This document shows, in pieces, positions 1 through 11,700 of a stretch of 64,000 nt of DNA. A program made the translations under genes and the position numbers. Numbering within the stretch: the first letter of the stretch is position 1; every line of letters begins with the position of its first letter. Source of the DNA: Acanthaster planci (lineage: Eukaryota; Echinodermata; Asteroidea; Valvatida; Acanthasteridae); assembly GCF_001949145.1 (NCBI RefSeq), contig NW_019091636.1, positions 88,752 through 152,751 on the forward strand, read 5' to 3'. The notes beneath the pieces were generated by a model. The model was not told the origin of the DNA. It was given only the letters and a program-made list of their open reading frames with translations, and did no database searches.

Positions 1-596
1 ACTATTGTGAATCGCCCATATTATGCGACGAAAAAAAAGTGACGCAAAATAAAAAGCGCGACAATGAAGGCTGCGTGTAAATTCTACAGTTATATCGGGC
101 TCAGCAGGTCCAACTGGGGGAAACTGACAACGTACAATGGAAAGTGTTCTCACCATTCGCACTCGTTATCAATATACGACTTTTCCATCGTGTATTCTAA
201 ACAGGCCTGGGGCACTTTAATTAGAATATGGGCATAACCATTTTTAGCAGACAGTCAATCCAACTGTGCACGTTTGAAGCGGAATATGGTGCATAAATAG
301 ACCTTCTCACGACGTACCTTTTCTATGAGCAGTCGAAACTTTTGCATAAAACCCATCCTTTATTTGTATTACGGTTTATCCCATAATGTACATATAATGT
401 ACATATGCCCCAACAGCATTGACGTGGGAGATACATGTATTTCCACTGCAGAAGTAGCGTTTGGTAGTTCGTTGGTTAACAGAAAGTTAGTCTTTTGATT
501 TTCACTGAAGGGAAGCCATATTTGCCCCCACTGGTTGTCAAAGACTAGGACTACGCTGAAATAAATCAGAATCACAATGGGAGATCATAGTGTCGT

Positions 597-795
597 GAGC
601 CCCGAGCTGGACCAAGGGAGGAGGCAATTTTCCTAGCCACGACCGCACCTTTGGTCAGAACTGCTCTTTGTTGGTTCACAGACAACTATGTTATGCACGC
701 GTTTTGGCCCCATCGTTACGAGCAAAATAAAGTCTACCAACCAACATGGCTCTTTTCCACCAATGGGGGGGTACTTCTTCTGAAGGCGGATACAC
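597..795 (+). repeat. dispersed repeat, copy 1
   Basis: Shares a collinear, diverged sequence with 47921-48113. Common blocks in the same order are GCAATTTTCCT, a CCAACATGGCT / CCAGCATGGCT block and GGCGGATA. Same orientation in both places. No coding potential. Probably a non-autonomous element; family not identified. Confidence 0.5.
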
Positions 796-859
796 ATTAG
801 CCGCTCTTGTTCTTCAAAGAAACTATGCAGTCTATTCTGTTAAATTATGTGAAAAAATC

Positions 860-1075
860 TATTAAAAAGGACGTTTATGCGCTCTTGTTTAGATATACGC
901 TTTTCTATCTGCCCAGAGCAGGGCAACCTCCTCGCCCTGGTTTCTGGGTAAAACCTACGGGATCCTGCAGGTAGGGACTGAAAACTCAATCCACTAAAAA
1001 AAAAATCAGGAATCGAACCTGGGACCACAGAGGTGGAAGGCGAGGAAAGAACCATTACGCCAACTTGACTCCCTC
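860..1075 (-). repeat. tRNA-derived SINE
   Basis: Read on the minus strand, the 5' part has an A-box-like segment (GTTGGCGTAATGGTT) and, about 35 nt later, a canonical B box (GGTTCGATTCC), the pol III promoter of tRNA-derived SINEs. The following body has the block TTTTCAGTCCCTACCTG and CCCGTAGGTTTT, which recurs near 39955 in this window. It is not an intact tRNA: no acceptor stem closes. Outer ends are approximate. Confidence 0.6.
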
Positions 1076-1136
1076 CGCTTTCTACCAGGTTGGGATGTAA
1101 TTATTTTATACGGGCGTTTGCTTTTTTAACACACAG

Positions 1137-1327
1137 GTGGGCAGGACTCATGTGGAGGAGACAGTGGCGGGCCGCTGATGTTGCAAGAAGCTACCACCGG
1201 CCGGTACTTCCCGTACGGCATCGTGTCCTGGGGCGAAGGTTGCGGGGCCGTAGGAAAGTACGGTGTCTACACACGGATAGAGAACTTCGTGGATTGGATC
1301 CTATCGATCATCGAGATAGAGCGTTAA
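1137..1327 (+). CDS. trypsin-like (S1) serine protease, last exon only
   Basis: Terminal exon of a gene lying left of the window. A pyrimidine-rich acceptor ending ACACAG precedes a phase-1 start; 63 codons follow, then TAA. It encodes the region around the catalytic serine: [11 protein letters not shown], with Asp at the S1-pocket position (trypsin-like preference for Arg or Lys), then SWGEG and YGVYTRI, ending ...IEIER. The serine codon is AGT. Length (191 nt), phase and the string EATTGRYF match the last exon of the minus-strand MASP-like gene (2527-2717), so the two are paralogues placed tail to tail. The upstream domains are not visible, so it may or may not be another CUB-EGF-CUB-CCP protease. 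Confidence 0.85.
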
Positions 1328-2526
1328 GGCCCAGCAAGGGGAACGAATCCGCCGTGAGATTGCAGAAAATGTCTCGACAAGTCAGCTTGAATTATAATCT
1401 GTTTTGCCGTACCAAGATCAACGCCAAGTATTGAAATTATATCTTTATGACCAATACAAATTCCTGCTAAACTACCTTCAACGACGGTTTCAGGCTTTTG
1501 TTTCTTGTGTATTCACCATGCTCAGTTATGCCACGTGGCCAATGAATACTTTCTCTGAGCAGTATGGCGAATGCGTATGAGGACCCCATTGGCACATGTA
1601 CTGTTGTGACTTTATTCCATGACATTATGCATAGCGAGGTCAAAACAGAAATGACCCATGTGCACTGTAACAGTTAAACGCTCTAAAAAAATCCCAGCGG
1701 TGCAAGCCCCTTTACGGCAACCACAGATATCTGCGAGAATATGCATTCAAATGCACAGGAAAAACAGTCTTTGAAACAAACAAACAGCAGCAATACTACT
1801 TAATGAACACCCGTAGAACGAGGGAAAGCTACACTGACGAAATTAATTTATGTATCCTGGAAACTGTTTTTGTAGTCGGTTTATTCTTGCTTCATTGGCC
1901 TGTTTGGCAATTATTCTTGTTTGCTATTTAACAGGAGCAACTAATTTACGGGAAAAAAGCAGCTTGGAATTGAAGAAGATTTTTCAAACTAAAAATTCAG
2001 CCTTCTGGTGCCCCTTCTAATCTCCTCTTTGTTTGCTGTATATGTATATTCCATTCCCAAATAATTCAAAGTTGATCCTGGTACTCAATTTCGTTTTAAC
2101 CTCTATGAAATAGCATGTGGCAAAAGTTAGTCAAATACTACACCTAATAATTACACCTGGTAATGAAGCCTACATTCATAAGCATGCAATTTGTTTAATT
2201 TTTGAACCATGGGAATTGTGTTTTAAAACTTGCTTCTAGCCTACACTTCCAGAATAGCATTACTATTGTTTTCTGCAACAGAGAACGCCCATTCAACACG
2301 GACACTTTGCACTCTGTTTTTGAAACCTTAAACTATGAATTTACATTGGCATTTGTGACTGCGTTATTGGGATTTGGGAAACAACACTTTGCATTACTCC
2401 ACTCATAAGTCTGCTTGTATGGATGCAAGGGTACAATAACGCTAATATTCAGCATTTATCGGGTAAATAAAGGAAAAGCAATAGAACATTTACTCGAAGC
2501 GTATAGAAGCACTTTCTTATCTGCCT
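1328..2526. other. intergenic region between convergent protease genes
   Basis: AT-rich stretch between the stop codons of two convergent protease genes. No exon, RNA gene or clear repeat recognised. No confident AATAAA for either gene was found. Confidence 0.5.
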
Positions 2527-2717
2527 TCAAATTTGGGCAGTCTCCCGAATCCAGTTTTCAAAGTTACCAACCTTGGCGTACACCCCGTACTGCCCAGCCT
2601 GAGCACACTGGTTGCCCTCTCCCCACGAAACCAGGCCAAAGGCAAAGTATCTCCCAGTGGTTGCCTCCTTCAGCATCAAGGGGCCACCGCTGTCACCAAA
2701 ACACGTGTCTCGGCCTC
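2527..2717 (-). CDS. MASP-like gene, exon 11 (protease 4, catalytic Ser, stop)
   Basis: Acceptor ...CTATCTAG on the minus strand, phase 1, 63 codons and TGA. Encodes [15 protein letters not shown], then VSWGEG and YGVYAKV, ending ...RETAQI. Asp189 equivalent present; the residue before GDSGG is Phe rather than the usual Gln. The cysteine pair flanking the specificity pocket (DTC... and NQC) is intact. Confidence 0.92.
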
Positions 2718-5700
2718 CTAGATAGACATAACATAAAAGACAAGAGATAAAAACAATGTCCAATTTGTGTGATACAGAAAGGGCTTCTGCAAATGGACTC
2801 ACCCGTAAACTATGACTGGGCGTTGGTACGGTCTTACTGCTTCGTAATACCTGACGTAATTCCTTCGAACCCTTATTGGACAGAATAGGGTTGCAAAGGA
2901 GTGGCAAGGTTTTACCCAACAAGCTAAGGAAACTCGACTTGAATAAAAATGGTTGCTCGAACTTCATGAATCTTTTCAAAGGGGAGTCCGACATTTTAAC
3001 AGGGGAAGCTTCCACATGGGTTTAAGGATTAGTCTGCTCTTAAGACTGGTAATGAAACTATGTTCGATAACATAACATAACCAGAAATTAAGAGTAAATG
3101 ACGGCAGGGTTTTTTTATTCGCCCTTCCCGGAAGATATCCCCGAAAATAGTAAAACTATGCGCTCCGCTCTGAATGTAGCGCCCACCTCTATCTGTAATA
3201 GGGCCACAGGTTAAAGCTTTTTGTGAAAGAAATACCCTGAATTGGAAACAACCAGTGCCAGTACTACCAGATTTATAGAAACATCTCTACGATCCCTCCT
3301 GAATATGGCATGTCTTATTGTGAAAAACCCTGTGGGATCAATAGTATTAATGAGGTCTCGAGCAGAAATCTAACGATTTGGTGGAATGCACCCTTAAAGA
3401 TTTTCTGATGGCGACGAAGTTTACATCCAGGGGTCAAAGTTGTAGCGTCGGGATTTGGCAATGTGCATAACTTTGATAGTGTTGACAGACTGCGTGTATG
3501 TACATGTATTAAACAATATATTGTGATTCTCACAATATATAGCCGGAGGCGGTGCATGAAATGTGTCGACCATTTTCCCGCCATGCACTCCGAAAATGGC
3601 CTTTCTGTGGGGGGCTGCTTGGTGGCGCACTGTAGTATCGCCGTGTTTGGATGAACAACAACACGGGTAAAAACGTTCGATCAGGTTCGGGTTAGACGTG
3701 GACGCAGAATATCCATGCATTTGCTATGGCAGTGAGCGACCCTAGACTTTTGCTGTGCATGCAGGCCGTCGGCTTTGTCTTAAACAGGCTTCCAGAGCTG
3801 CAGCTAAGGCTCTTGTCAGCGCGTCTCCGCACATTTCCAACAGAGTAAATACCTAGACCTAGCTTTGGACAACAGATCCATGTGAACAGGGCCTAATTTC
3901 ACAGCGCTGCTCACCGCAAGCGAAAAATCAGCGCTTCCCGTAGCAGAAAATTGTGTGCTTACCGCGAACGTATTTCACGGATTAGCGATGAATTTTGGCT
4001 TGTGCGCATGCATACATCCCGTAAATAAGGATTCTGTGCATTGAAGGGTAAGCGCAGAATTTTTCTGCTTGCGCGGTTAGCGCAGAATCATAAGCGCAGA
4101 TCGTAAGCGCGGAATTCTGCGGTAAGCAGTGCCATCAAATTTGGCCCAGGACAAGCCTTCCACAGTGCCATGTAAGGGCGATGGGGAATAGGGAACAAAA
4201 CTAATCTGTTTCAATCGCCCAGGGAAAAACTGCCCCGGGATTTGGCGATACACTTACCGGCCGAAGATCCTGCACACACCATGTTGTCAGTGAGCCCGCT
4301 CAATATGGCATCCTCACACTGGGAGCGACTAATGATAGGAAGGTAGACTTCCATTAGAACGTTGGACCAGGGCTGGTCTCGTCCAGTTTGACCTACAAAA
4401 GAATAACCAAAATAAGAGAAATCATACAATGTCGCTGTTACGCCTGTGCACTTGCAAGTTGCAACCTGCACATGTAGAACACGCTGTATGCTCTACAAAC
4501 ACTCCATATCAACAAATCTACCTCACGAAACGGTTCTAAAACTAATTCACGTGAGGAATTGTAGAATTAGCCTTAGGTGTGTTAGGCAAGCAGTCTTACG
4601 TCAACTGAAACAGATTTCCATGACTTACTACAGTATAATCCTATTCGACTCGTGTTTACTTCAATTTGATTCCATTCTGCTCAATCTGAAAAAGTAGATC
4701 GACCGGATAGGCTTGAATAATTAAATTCTTTTCATGTCGACCAAAATTGTGTAAAGGTGTAATTCCTTTTCTTCTATTTGAAAGATTCATCTTTCTTCTA
4801 TTCCAAAAAAAATTCTAATGCAAGCATTAATAACCTTAGAATTTTTTGATATATTTAGATTTAATTAGCAATGACGAGATAACACAAGCCCTTTTATGTT
4901 CAGTCAGAGCAATTTCTTTTGCTGTCTGGTCTGGTCTGATGTCGAAGTCCATCCCTGTACTTGATCAAAAAGCTAATACAGTCTCCTATTGTCATGTACT
5001 TCAGATGCGTAGATATTTCTGCAAAGTGGTATTACGTTTTCCATGGTTGACTTCATATCATTCAGCATTTTATCCAAGGAGGCAAACATAGGCTGTGGGC
5101 TGGGACTAAATGTAATGGCTACGGTCGGGTTACACATGCGCCAACTCACGCCTCCAAATTGCGCAGGCGCATACATTCTTGAAAAAGAGATGAGTCTCAC
5201 CCCATCCAATGGCTACGCCTTCCAAGTCAGGGATTTCTTCCACTTCGTAAAGGGAATAATCACTGTCGGCGACAAAGGTGTCCGCAGTTGGGACACAGAT
5301 GGGCCGAATACGGTCCGTCAGCGTCACCGGTTCCGCGAGACGGAGTAAGGCGACATCGGCGTCAAAACTTCTAGCATCGTAGGAGGGTGCCCTGACGATT
5401 TCTGATACCTCTCTCTGGCAAGTACACAAAGACTGAAACAGTCAGGTCAAGTAGCCTGCAAGTGATTCAGCATTCCTATGATTGAATTTTAAAAGCACAG
5501 CAAAACGAAAACAAGCAGGCAAGAAATGTTACCCGGCCGAAGCGAGACTCGAGAGGGCACAAGTGACCGAATTCCTTTCTGTTATGTCTACTGATTGTTC
5601 TTCGGCTGCAGTTTCAGTACAAGTAATGAGGTATTTATGATTATTGTATGAGAGCCAACAAAATAATGACACCACACACAAAACTATGCGCCATCTGAGA

Positions 5701-8700
5701 CGACTGCGTGTATTCTGCGGTTAGCCTAACGCGAGCACTAGCCTGAGAGCAGAATTAAAATTTACTAAGGGACGGGATCAAAAATACAGAGACCGTTTGC
5801 ACGCGTCCGCACGCGTTCCCTTCCGTTCTGCACACCTTCCCGTTCACCCCCGTTCCAAAGAGCACTTCGGAATGCGTTCCTGCCCGTTCACATGCTTGTG
5901 TGATTCAGAGAGTATTGTTATGTTAATTGGCCGTTCCTTNCTCACCACTCCTCCACTACTATCTGTGATGTCGTGGACGCCAAGGGTAACCAACGTCGTG
6001 TCAGCCGGCACGATCTGACCGAAGATCTCTGGTCTTGCCTTGACAGTCACGCAGTGGGCCGCAGTCAGCACCCAGTTCCTGCTGATCAGCGAACCGCCGC
6101 AAGGCCGGTATTCGATGCCAAAGTTTGGCGCCCTGACGACGACATGCGCGGCCCACGGCCAGGACCACGTCCGAGCCTCCCGACCGCCAACGATCCGGGA
6201 ATTGGGAGGCTTACGAGGCCGAATGCTGCTGACGCCACAGACTGCATTAAATATACAAACTCGCACACAGTTTGTCAAAAACACAAATGGAAACCCATAC
6301 TTCCTAACATTACAACATCAACATCATCGAGGTCTTTAAATTTATTCACTGTAAAGAATAATTTCAGTTGATGACAGAAAGGATTTTCATTCTATTAACA
6401 GAATATTCCATTAGTCACCTCATGAATTATTCTTATTAATGCAATCATAGAAATTCACTTCTTGTACACTGCTTTACCTATGTAAACTGAGAAAAATCAC
6501 TGGTACTGGGTGCAGCGCATGCTACCATAGTGTGCTGTTCATGATTCGCAGTCTAAAGTGCCGTTAAATCGTCTGTTAAATAGTCCAAAATGAAGCGGTA
6601 AAACTTATACACATGGATAATAATAATTTCATTTCAAGCGTGACTTCAGTTGAGTTTAGCTTTTGATTTAATTTGAGAAGAGTCCTGAAAGTTATACCTT
6701 TTATGTCCCCGGCAAGCACACAGTGAAAACTGTTCCAATCGCATAGGATTAGCCCTGTCGGATCAATCGACCCTAAACTGGACGATTCCGCCGACGATTG
6801 GTCCTGCAAAAATGCCTGCCAAGCTTACTTACTCGGGACGCACACCGGTGATTCACCAGACCACTGTCCATCTGCCCTGCACGACCGTGTATCCAACCCT
6901 CTTATCTCGTACAGTGGGTCGCACGTGTACACCGCTGATATGCCGTACTCCAGCGATTCATCATTCACAACGACCTCGCCATTGGCAATCCCCCCTGGTT
7001 GTGCACAGGTGACCACTGCGGCAGAATCAGGCAGTCGAACAAAAAAGTATGATTTTTTCTTTCATGAGCAAATAAAATCTACATCTATTATCGTGTATTT
7101 TATTAGGCCAAAAAAGACTCCGGTTTCTGATTATGAGCTTCGTCCAAAAGTGGTGCAATGATGCAGTTTTTTTTTCTTCCTCTTTTTTCCCTTAGAAGTG
7201 ATGTACATAACGTACATGCACATATACTTTAGAGCACATGGCCTTGTTACTAAGAGAAGTGTGAATTAACAATTTTGAAATAATAAAAAGACCACAAAAT
7301 ATGACGAGAGGTAATGGTTTCATTCATCTCACTCAAAAAGAGGTTTCTATTCTTAGCAAGACTGAGCTTGTTAAAATACAACCATGGTAAAATCATATGT
7401 GAAAAATAAATGTTCAGCTACAGTTTCCGGTTTTCAATGAATTTCTCATGAAGTAGCGGTATATGACATTCTTTGCACATTGTTTTCTGCTTTAGCTTAG
7501 CAAACACGTTGCACATCAAATATCATATGAAAACAAATAAATGAAATTAGTTCAGCTCCATAAAGTCAAAATGAAAATGAAATTCTCATGAGGTAAATGA
7601 TATACTGTGCACCTTGTTTTCTGTTTTAGCTTATAAGAAACAAGCTGCATTTAACATATTAGGGAAAAACTTCAGGTCAGAAATAAAATCTCCTCTCGCT
7701 CTAATCTGTCTTTGGTCTTGGCAAGTGACGATCAACGATGCATGAGGTATTACATGTATGGTTGTCATAACGCGATGCTTGTTCATCGCCACAGCATGCA
7801 CTGGACGTGTATGTACCGCTACTGCCTCGCCGACTCGCCGTTACTGAAATAGAGTGGCCCCTCACGGTTTGTTGCTCAAAAGCGTTTTCAATTTGTATAC
7901 TTATGCAGGACGCAAGACCTCCTCGTTTGTCTGGTTCACAGACGTACGTGGGCCCGGGACCGAGTATTTGGCAACATCGACACCTATTTCCCATATAATC
8001 ATGCATAATGTGACGCCGCGCCCCTCCGACGAAGGCGAGGGCGCCCTCCTCCTCGAGGCGCGGCGCTTATTGTCAGGGCTGCGCTACACGCAACACACGT
8101 CACGAGATAGCAATCCGCCATTGTATCGACCGCAAGCTCCTATCAGGAACTATACCGCACCACCAATTAGCCCCTCAACCTACCGAGCCCCTCAACGACA
8201 CACTCACCACTCGGGACTTAAGCACGACAGTCACACTAGGCTAGGTGACTTTAACCCTTGAACAAGATTCTCGACCCTTCCCTCAGAACCAGCTTTTGAT
8301 CAGGACGACTAAGTGCAATCTAGTCTGCGCACGCTTTTTATAGCCTTAGCACTGCTGTGACCACGCCCGCAATCGCGCTCACGTGACCAAGCAGTGACTT
8401 CCGCTGCTCTATCGCACAACGCACAAGGCAGAGCCTATGCGCCGCGCTCGCTGAACACGCAGCTATGCGCACCTAACATCTGCCGCTGTTACTGGGCAGA
8501 GCGCCATCTATAACTTCGTACCGCGCCTAGTAACTGGCGCCCTCTGTCGCGTCACAATTATATCAAGCCGCAGCCAACTTATTCGGACACGGCCTTAGTG
8601 TAAAGATACACGAATGACGTCATCTGATAAGAGTGCCCAACTGAAATGTATGGAGGCCTAGGGGGATTCCTTCACCGTACATATGACTCAACCCCACTCA

Positions 8701-11700
8701 TCAAAAACACTTAAAGTTACGCAGTAGCAGAATTCCTGCCGATCAAGTAAGTTTGGCGGCATTTGGAAATTGTTTTATACAAAATAAAAAATTCTATATC
8801 TCGCCGACGCGAACGCTGGTCTACCGCGACGCGTGCGGTGACAAGAAACCGGAGATTTTTGGCCTTAGTGTGCGTGATACAGACGATATACGCCACCAAG
8901 AGGAAGACAAATTTCGCAGTGCAATGTGAGAAATTGTTGTCAAATTTGCTTCGCAACCTGCTGGCAAGAACTTGAATTATTCCAGTGGTATTTTTGTCCA
9001 GGTAGGAGATTCTTCAGCGTACTTTGAACATCAGTTTCAATTCATCCCTTCCCTTTCCAAAGCACGGAATGCCCCGATCTTCAATTCCTCTACTTATTTA
9101 TTAACATACGTTCAGAGGCAATCGTGGCGAGTCGGCCATGTCTATGTTGACCAAAAACTTGAGAAAAATTGCCCGTCCATGACAACCTCTTGGTGTAATA
9201 TCGTACTGTGCATCACCTGTGTATGTGGTTTCAGTTCTGTTCGAATATTTTTTAGTGATTACAGAGCTTTGAAACTTTCGACCCAACTTCACGTTGAGAG
9301 CCACCTTAGCCCTGTGAGAATACTTGACCGTAGTTCAACCAGAGAGATCATTTACCATTCAATATCAACAGACAGGTCCAACAGAGCATCCTAAGATATC
9401 TGCCCTTTTTCCCTACTTGCTCAGACTTACACGGCGTCTCCATTCACCGGCCCACTAGATCGGGCTATCCAGTAGTGCTGTGAAATGCCGCTGTACAAAG
9501 CCAGCCGGTAATACAGTCGGTCCCAAAAATTGATACTCACTTCATCCTTTCCATTTCCATAATCTCATCCATTTCCTTTATTTCCATTAAAGGTTTTGGG
9601 ACTTGTTTCACTTTGCATGTTTTTTTTTCCTTGCTCGCTCGGTCGATACTAGTTTCTTCCTATTCGGAAAAGGTCAGTTTTAAATGCAGATTGCACCCAA
9701 AAATTCCTGTCTTCAAATTATTACATTCTATGAAGACAAACGCAAAATTTGGCGCATTGTTAACGTCCAGCCTCGCTTATCAGCATGGCAAATACATTGC
9801 ATAATACGATAAAATATACAATACCACTTTCAGGTTTCGCATGTTGTCCTTTGTACCTGAAAGATCTCATTTATTGACAGTGACAGATGGTTTGATCTGG
9901 CGATTGGTCAGACAATAGACCAAGAAGCAATTGGATTTTTAACCCACCTTCGCATTGCGGTTCATTACCGGACCATTCCCCGGACGGCAGGCATGCACGT
10001 TCAGCAGGTCCCGCCACTCTGAAGCCCTCCTCGCAACTATACTCAGCTGTGTTGCCAACCGTGGCGCTGGGGACGGAGACGTAACCATTGGAAGGTGCCA
10101 CAAGGGCCACACACGGTTTACCTGCAAGAGTGGTAAAAATGTACAGATCGACTGCTATTAGGGGATGGACGCCAGGTGAACAACACTGACCTTCACTAAA
10201 ACTGTTTAACTAGCTTCGAATAGTGTCTGTACTTCATCAGCTTAAAAACGGCCCTGTATACCAAACTTGGTATAGGCCAGTAGCGTATCCAGCGGGAGAG
10301 GGCAAAAGGATGCCTTTTCCGAGGAAATGGAACAGCTAACATTCAGAAACTGTGCTACCTAAAGACTTTCTCTGGGAGTGAGGATCCCTTTCATGTATCA
10401 TAAAAAAAAGTTTCGGGAAAAACAAAAACTTGTAGGTCTCGATCATTATGTATAAGGTTGTATTTTAAGAATAATTTCTCGTGTAACCGAGAGCCCATGG
10501 GGGAAAGGCTCGCTTGCAGTTGATGGGGCTGCCCTGGTAAAACTACACGAAATAAATAAATCAGCCGAGGCTACTTTGTCACTGGGTACGTTATGACCTT
10601 GCCCTATACAGTGACTTTGTTCAAATTCCAGTAAAAAAAGTCGGCCTTCTTGGTCTGTTAATGTGGCTACGTATTTTGGCCGTCTCGACGAAGTACTTTA
10701 CCTGTGAAGTTGTACCGTGCACGGAAACCACGATTATTCCCCGACTCGTCCGACACGAAGGAGATCCTGATCTGCCTGTCGGCTCTCATTTCCTCCGGCC
10801 ACTCGGACCTTCTTCGTCCACAGAACGGCCCAAGTTCCTGGTCATCCTGGATGATCTACAATCAATGCAGATGAAACCATTTTTAAGTTAAAAAAGATAA
10901 AACTAACAAAACAAACGGTACAAATGCGAGTCCATATTGATCTACTGTACAAACTTTAGTGTGATTTTCTTTTTGAAAGATAGATCGAATAAAAATGGCA
11001 AAATAAAAAGGGTAGATTGTTCCCTTTTGTTTAACTGTTGTTCCCGTTTTGAAAAGGGAAACCTTGACCAAGGGCATTCTTTCTTTCCTTTACGTTGTAA
11101 TAAACGCCATCAGCAACAACAAAAGGACAAAGCAAAACTTTACAAACTGACACAGGCAAAAAAGAATAATCCACTCACTGTCAATGCGTCATACGGACAT
11201 CTGACATCTGGGTGATCTTCCACATCGAAGTCCTCGAAGTTCAAATTGATGACATAACCCGGCTCAGCTCGAATAAGCCAGTCACATTCGGAGCGCCGTG
11301 GGTAGGCCAAAGGGTATCCAGGCGACGTAACCTCCCCTGACGCTGCCTGCAGCAAAATTCCAGAGCAGTGCACTGCCAAAAAAAACCCAAATGAGCCGGT
11401 TCTTAAGGACATTCAAGAACAAGGCATTTGTGCGAGTCAGTGTTACAGCCAGGCTGTTCGGATTCGAAACCTCTATAGCCAGTTGCTTTCTCAAAATTTC
11501 GTATTTGCCCCACCCTTCAGAGTACCTGTTGTCGTCAATAAATGAAGCTTTTGAAGCACACAGTCATGGTACCATATACGGTAGTAATATAATTTCGTAT
11601 TATGTCACATGTGATTCGTTTAAATAGGGGAGTACGGAGTTAATTCCTTGGTTCTAAGTTCTGTTTGAAAATTCCTATGCAAAAAAGAAAAGAAAAACGA

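Larger units (their letters stand above)
1..1136. other. left-edge non-coding stretch
   Basis: No exon recognised. If the plus-strand protease ending at 1327 extends leftwards, this is its last intron. It contains a dispersed repeat copy (597-795) and a tRNA-derived SINE (about 860-1075), listed separately. Confidence 0.5.
7016..9947 (-). other. MASP-like intron 6
   Basis: About 2.9 kb without exons. It holds a diverged tandem repeat (7435-7665) and a solo-LTR-like element (8009-8556). The rest (8560-9940) shows nothing recognisable. Confidence 0.6.

Noticed and set aside
1090-1434. 114-codon ORF on the plus strand
   Set aside because: Out-of-frame shadow of the real protease exon at 1137-1327.
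8972-9394. 140-codon ORF inside MASP-like intron 6
   Set aside because: On the opposite strand to the host gene, no domain character, and composition like the surrounding intron.
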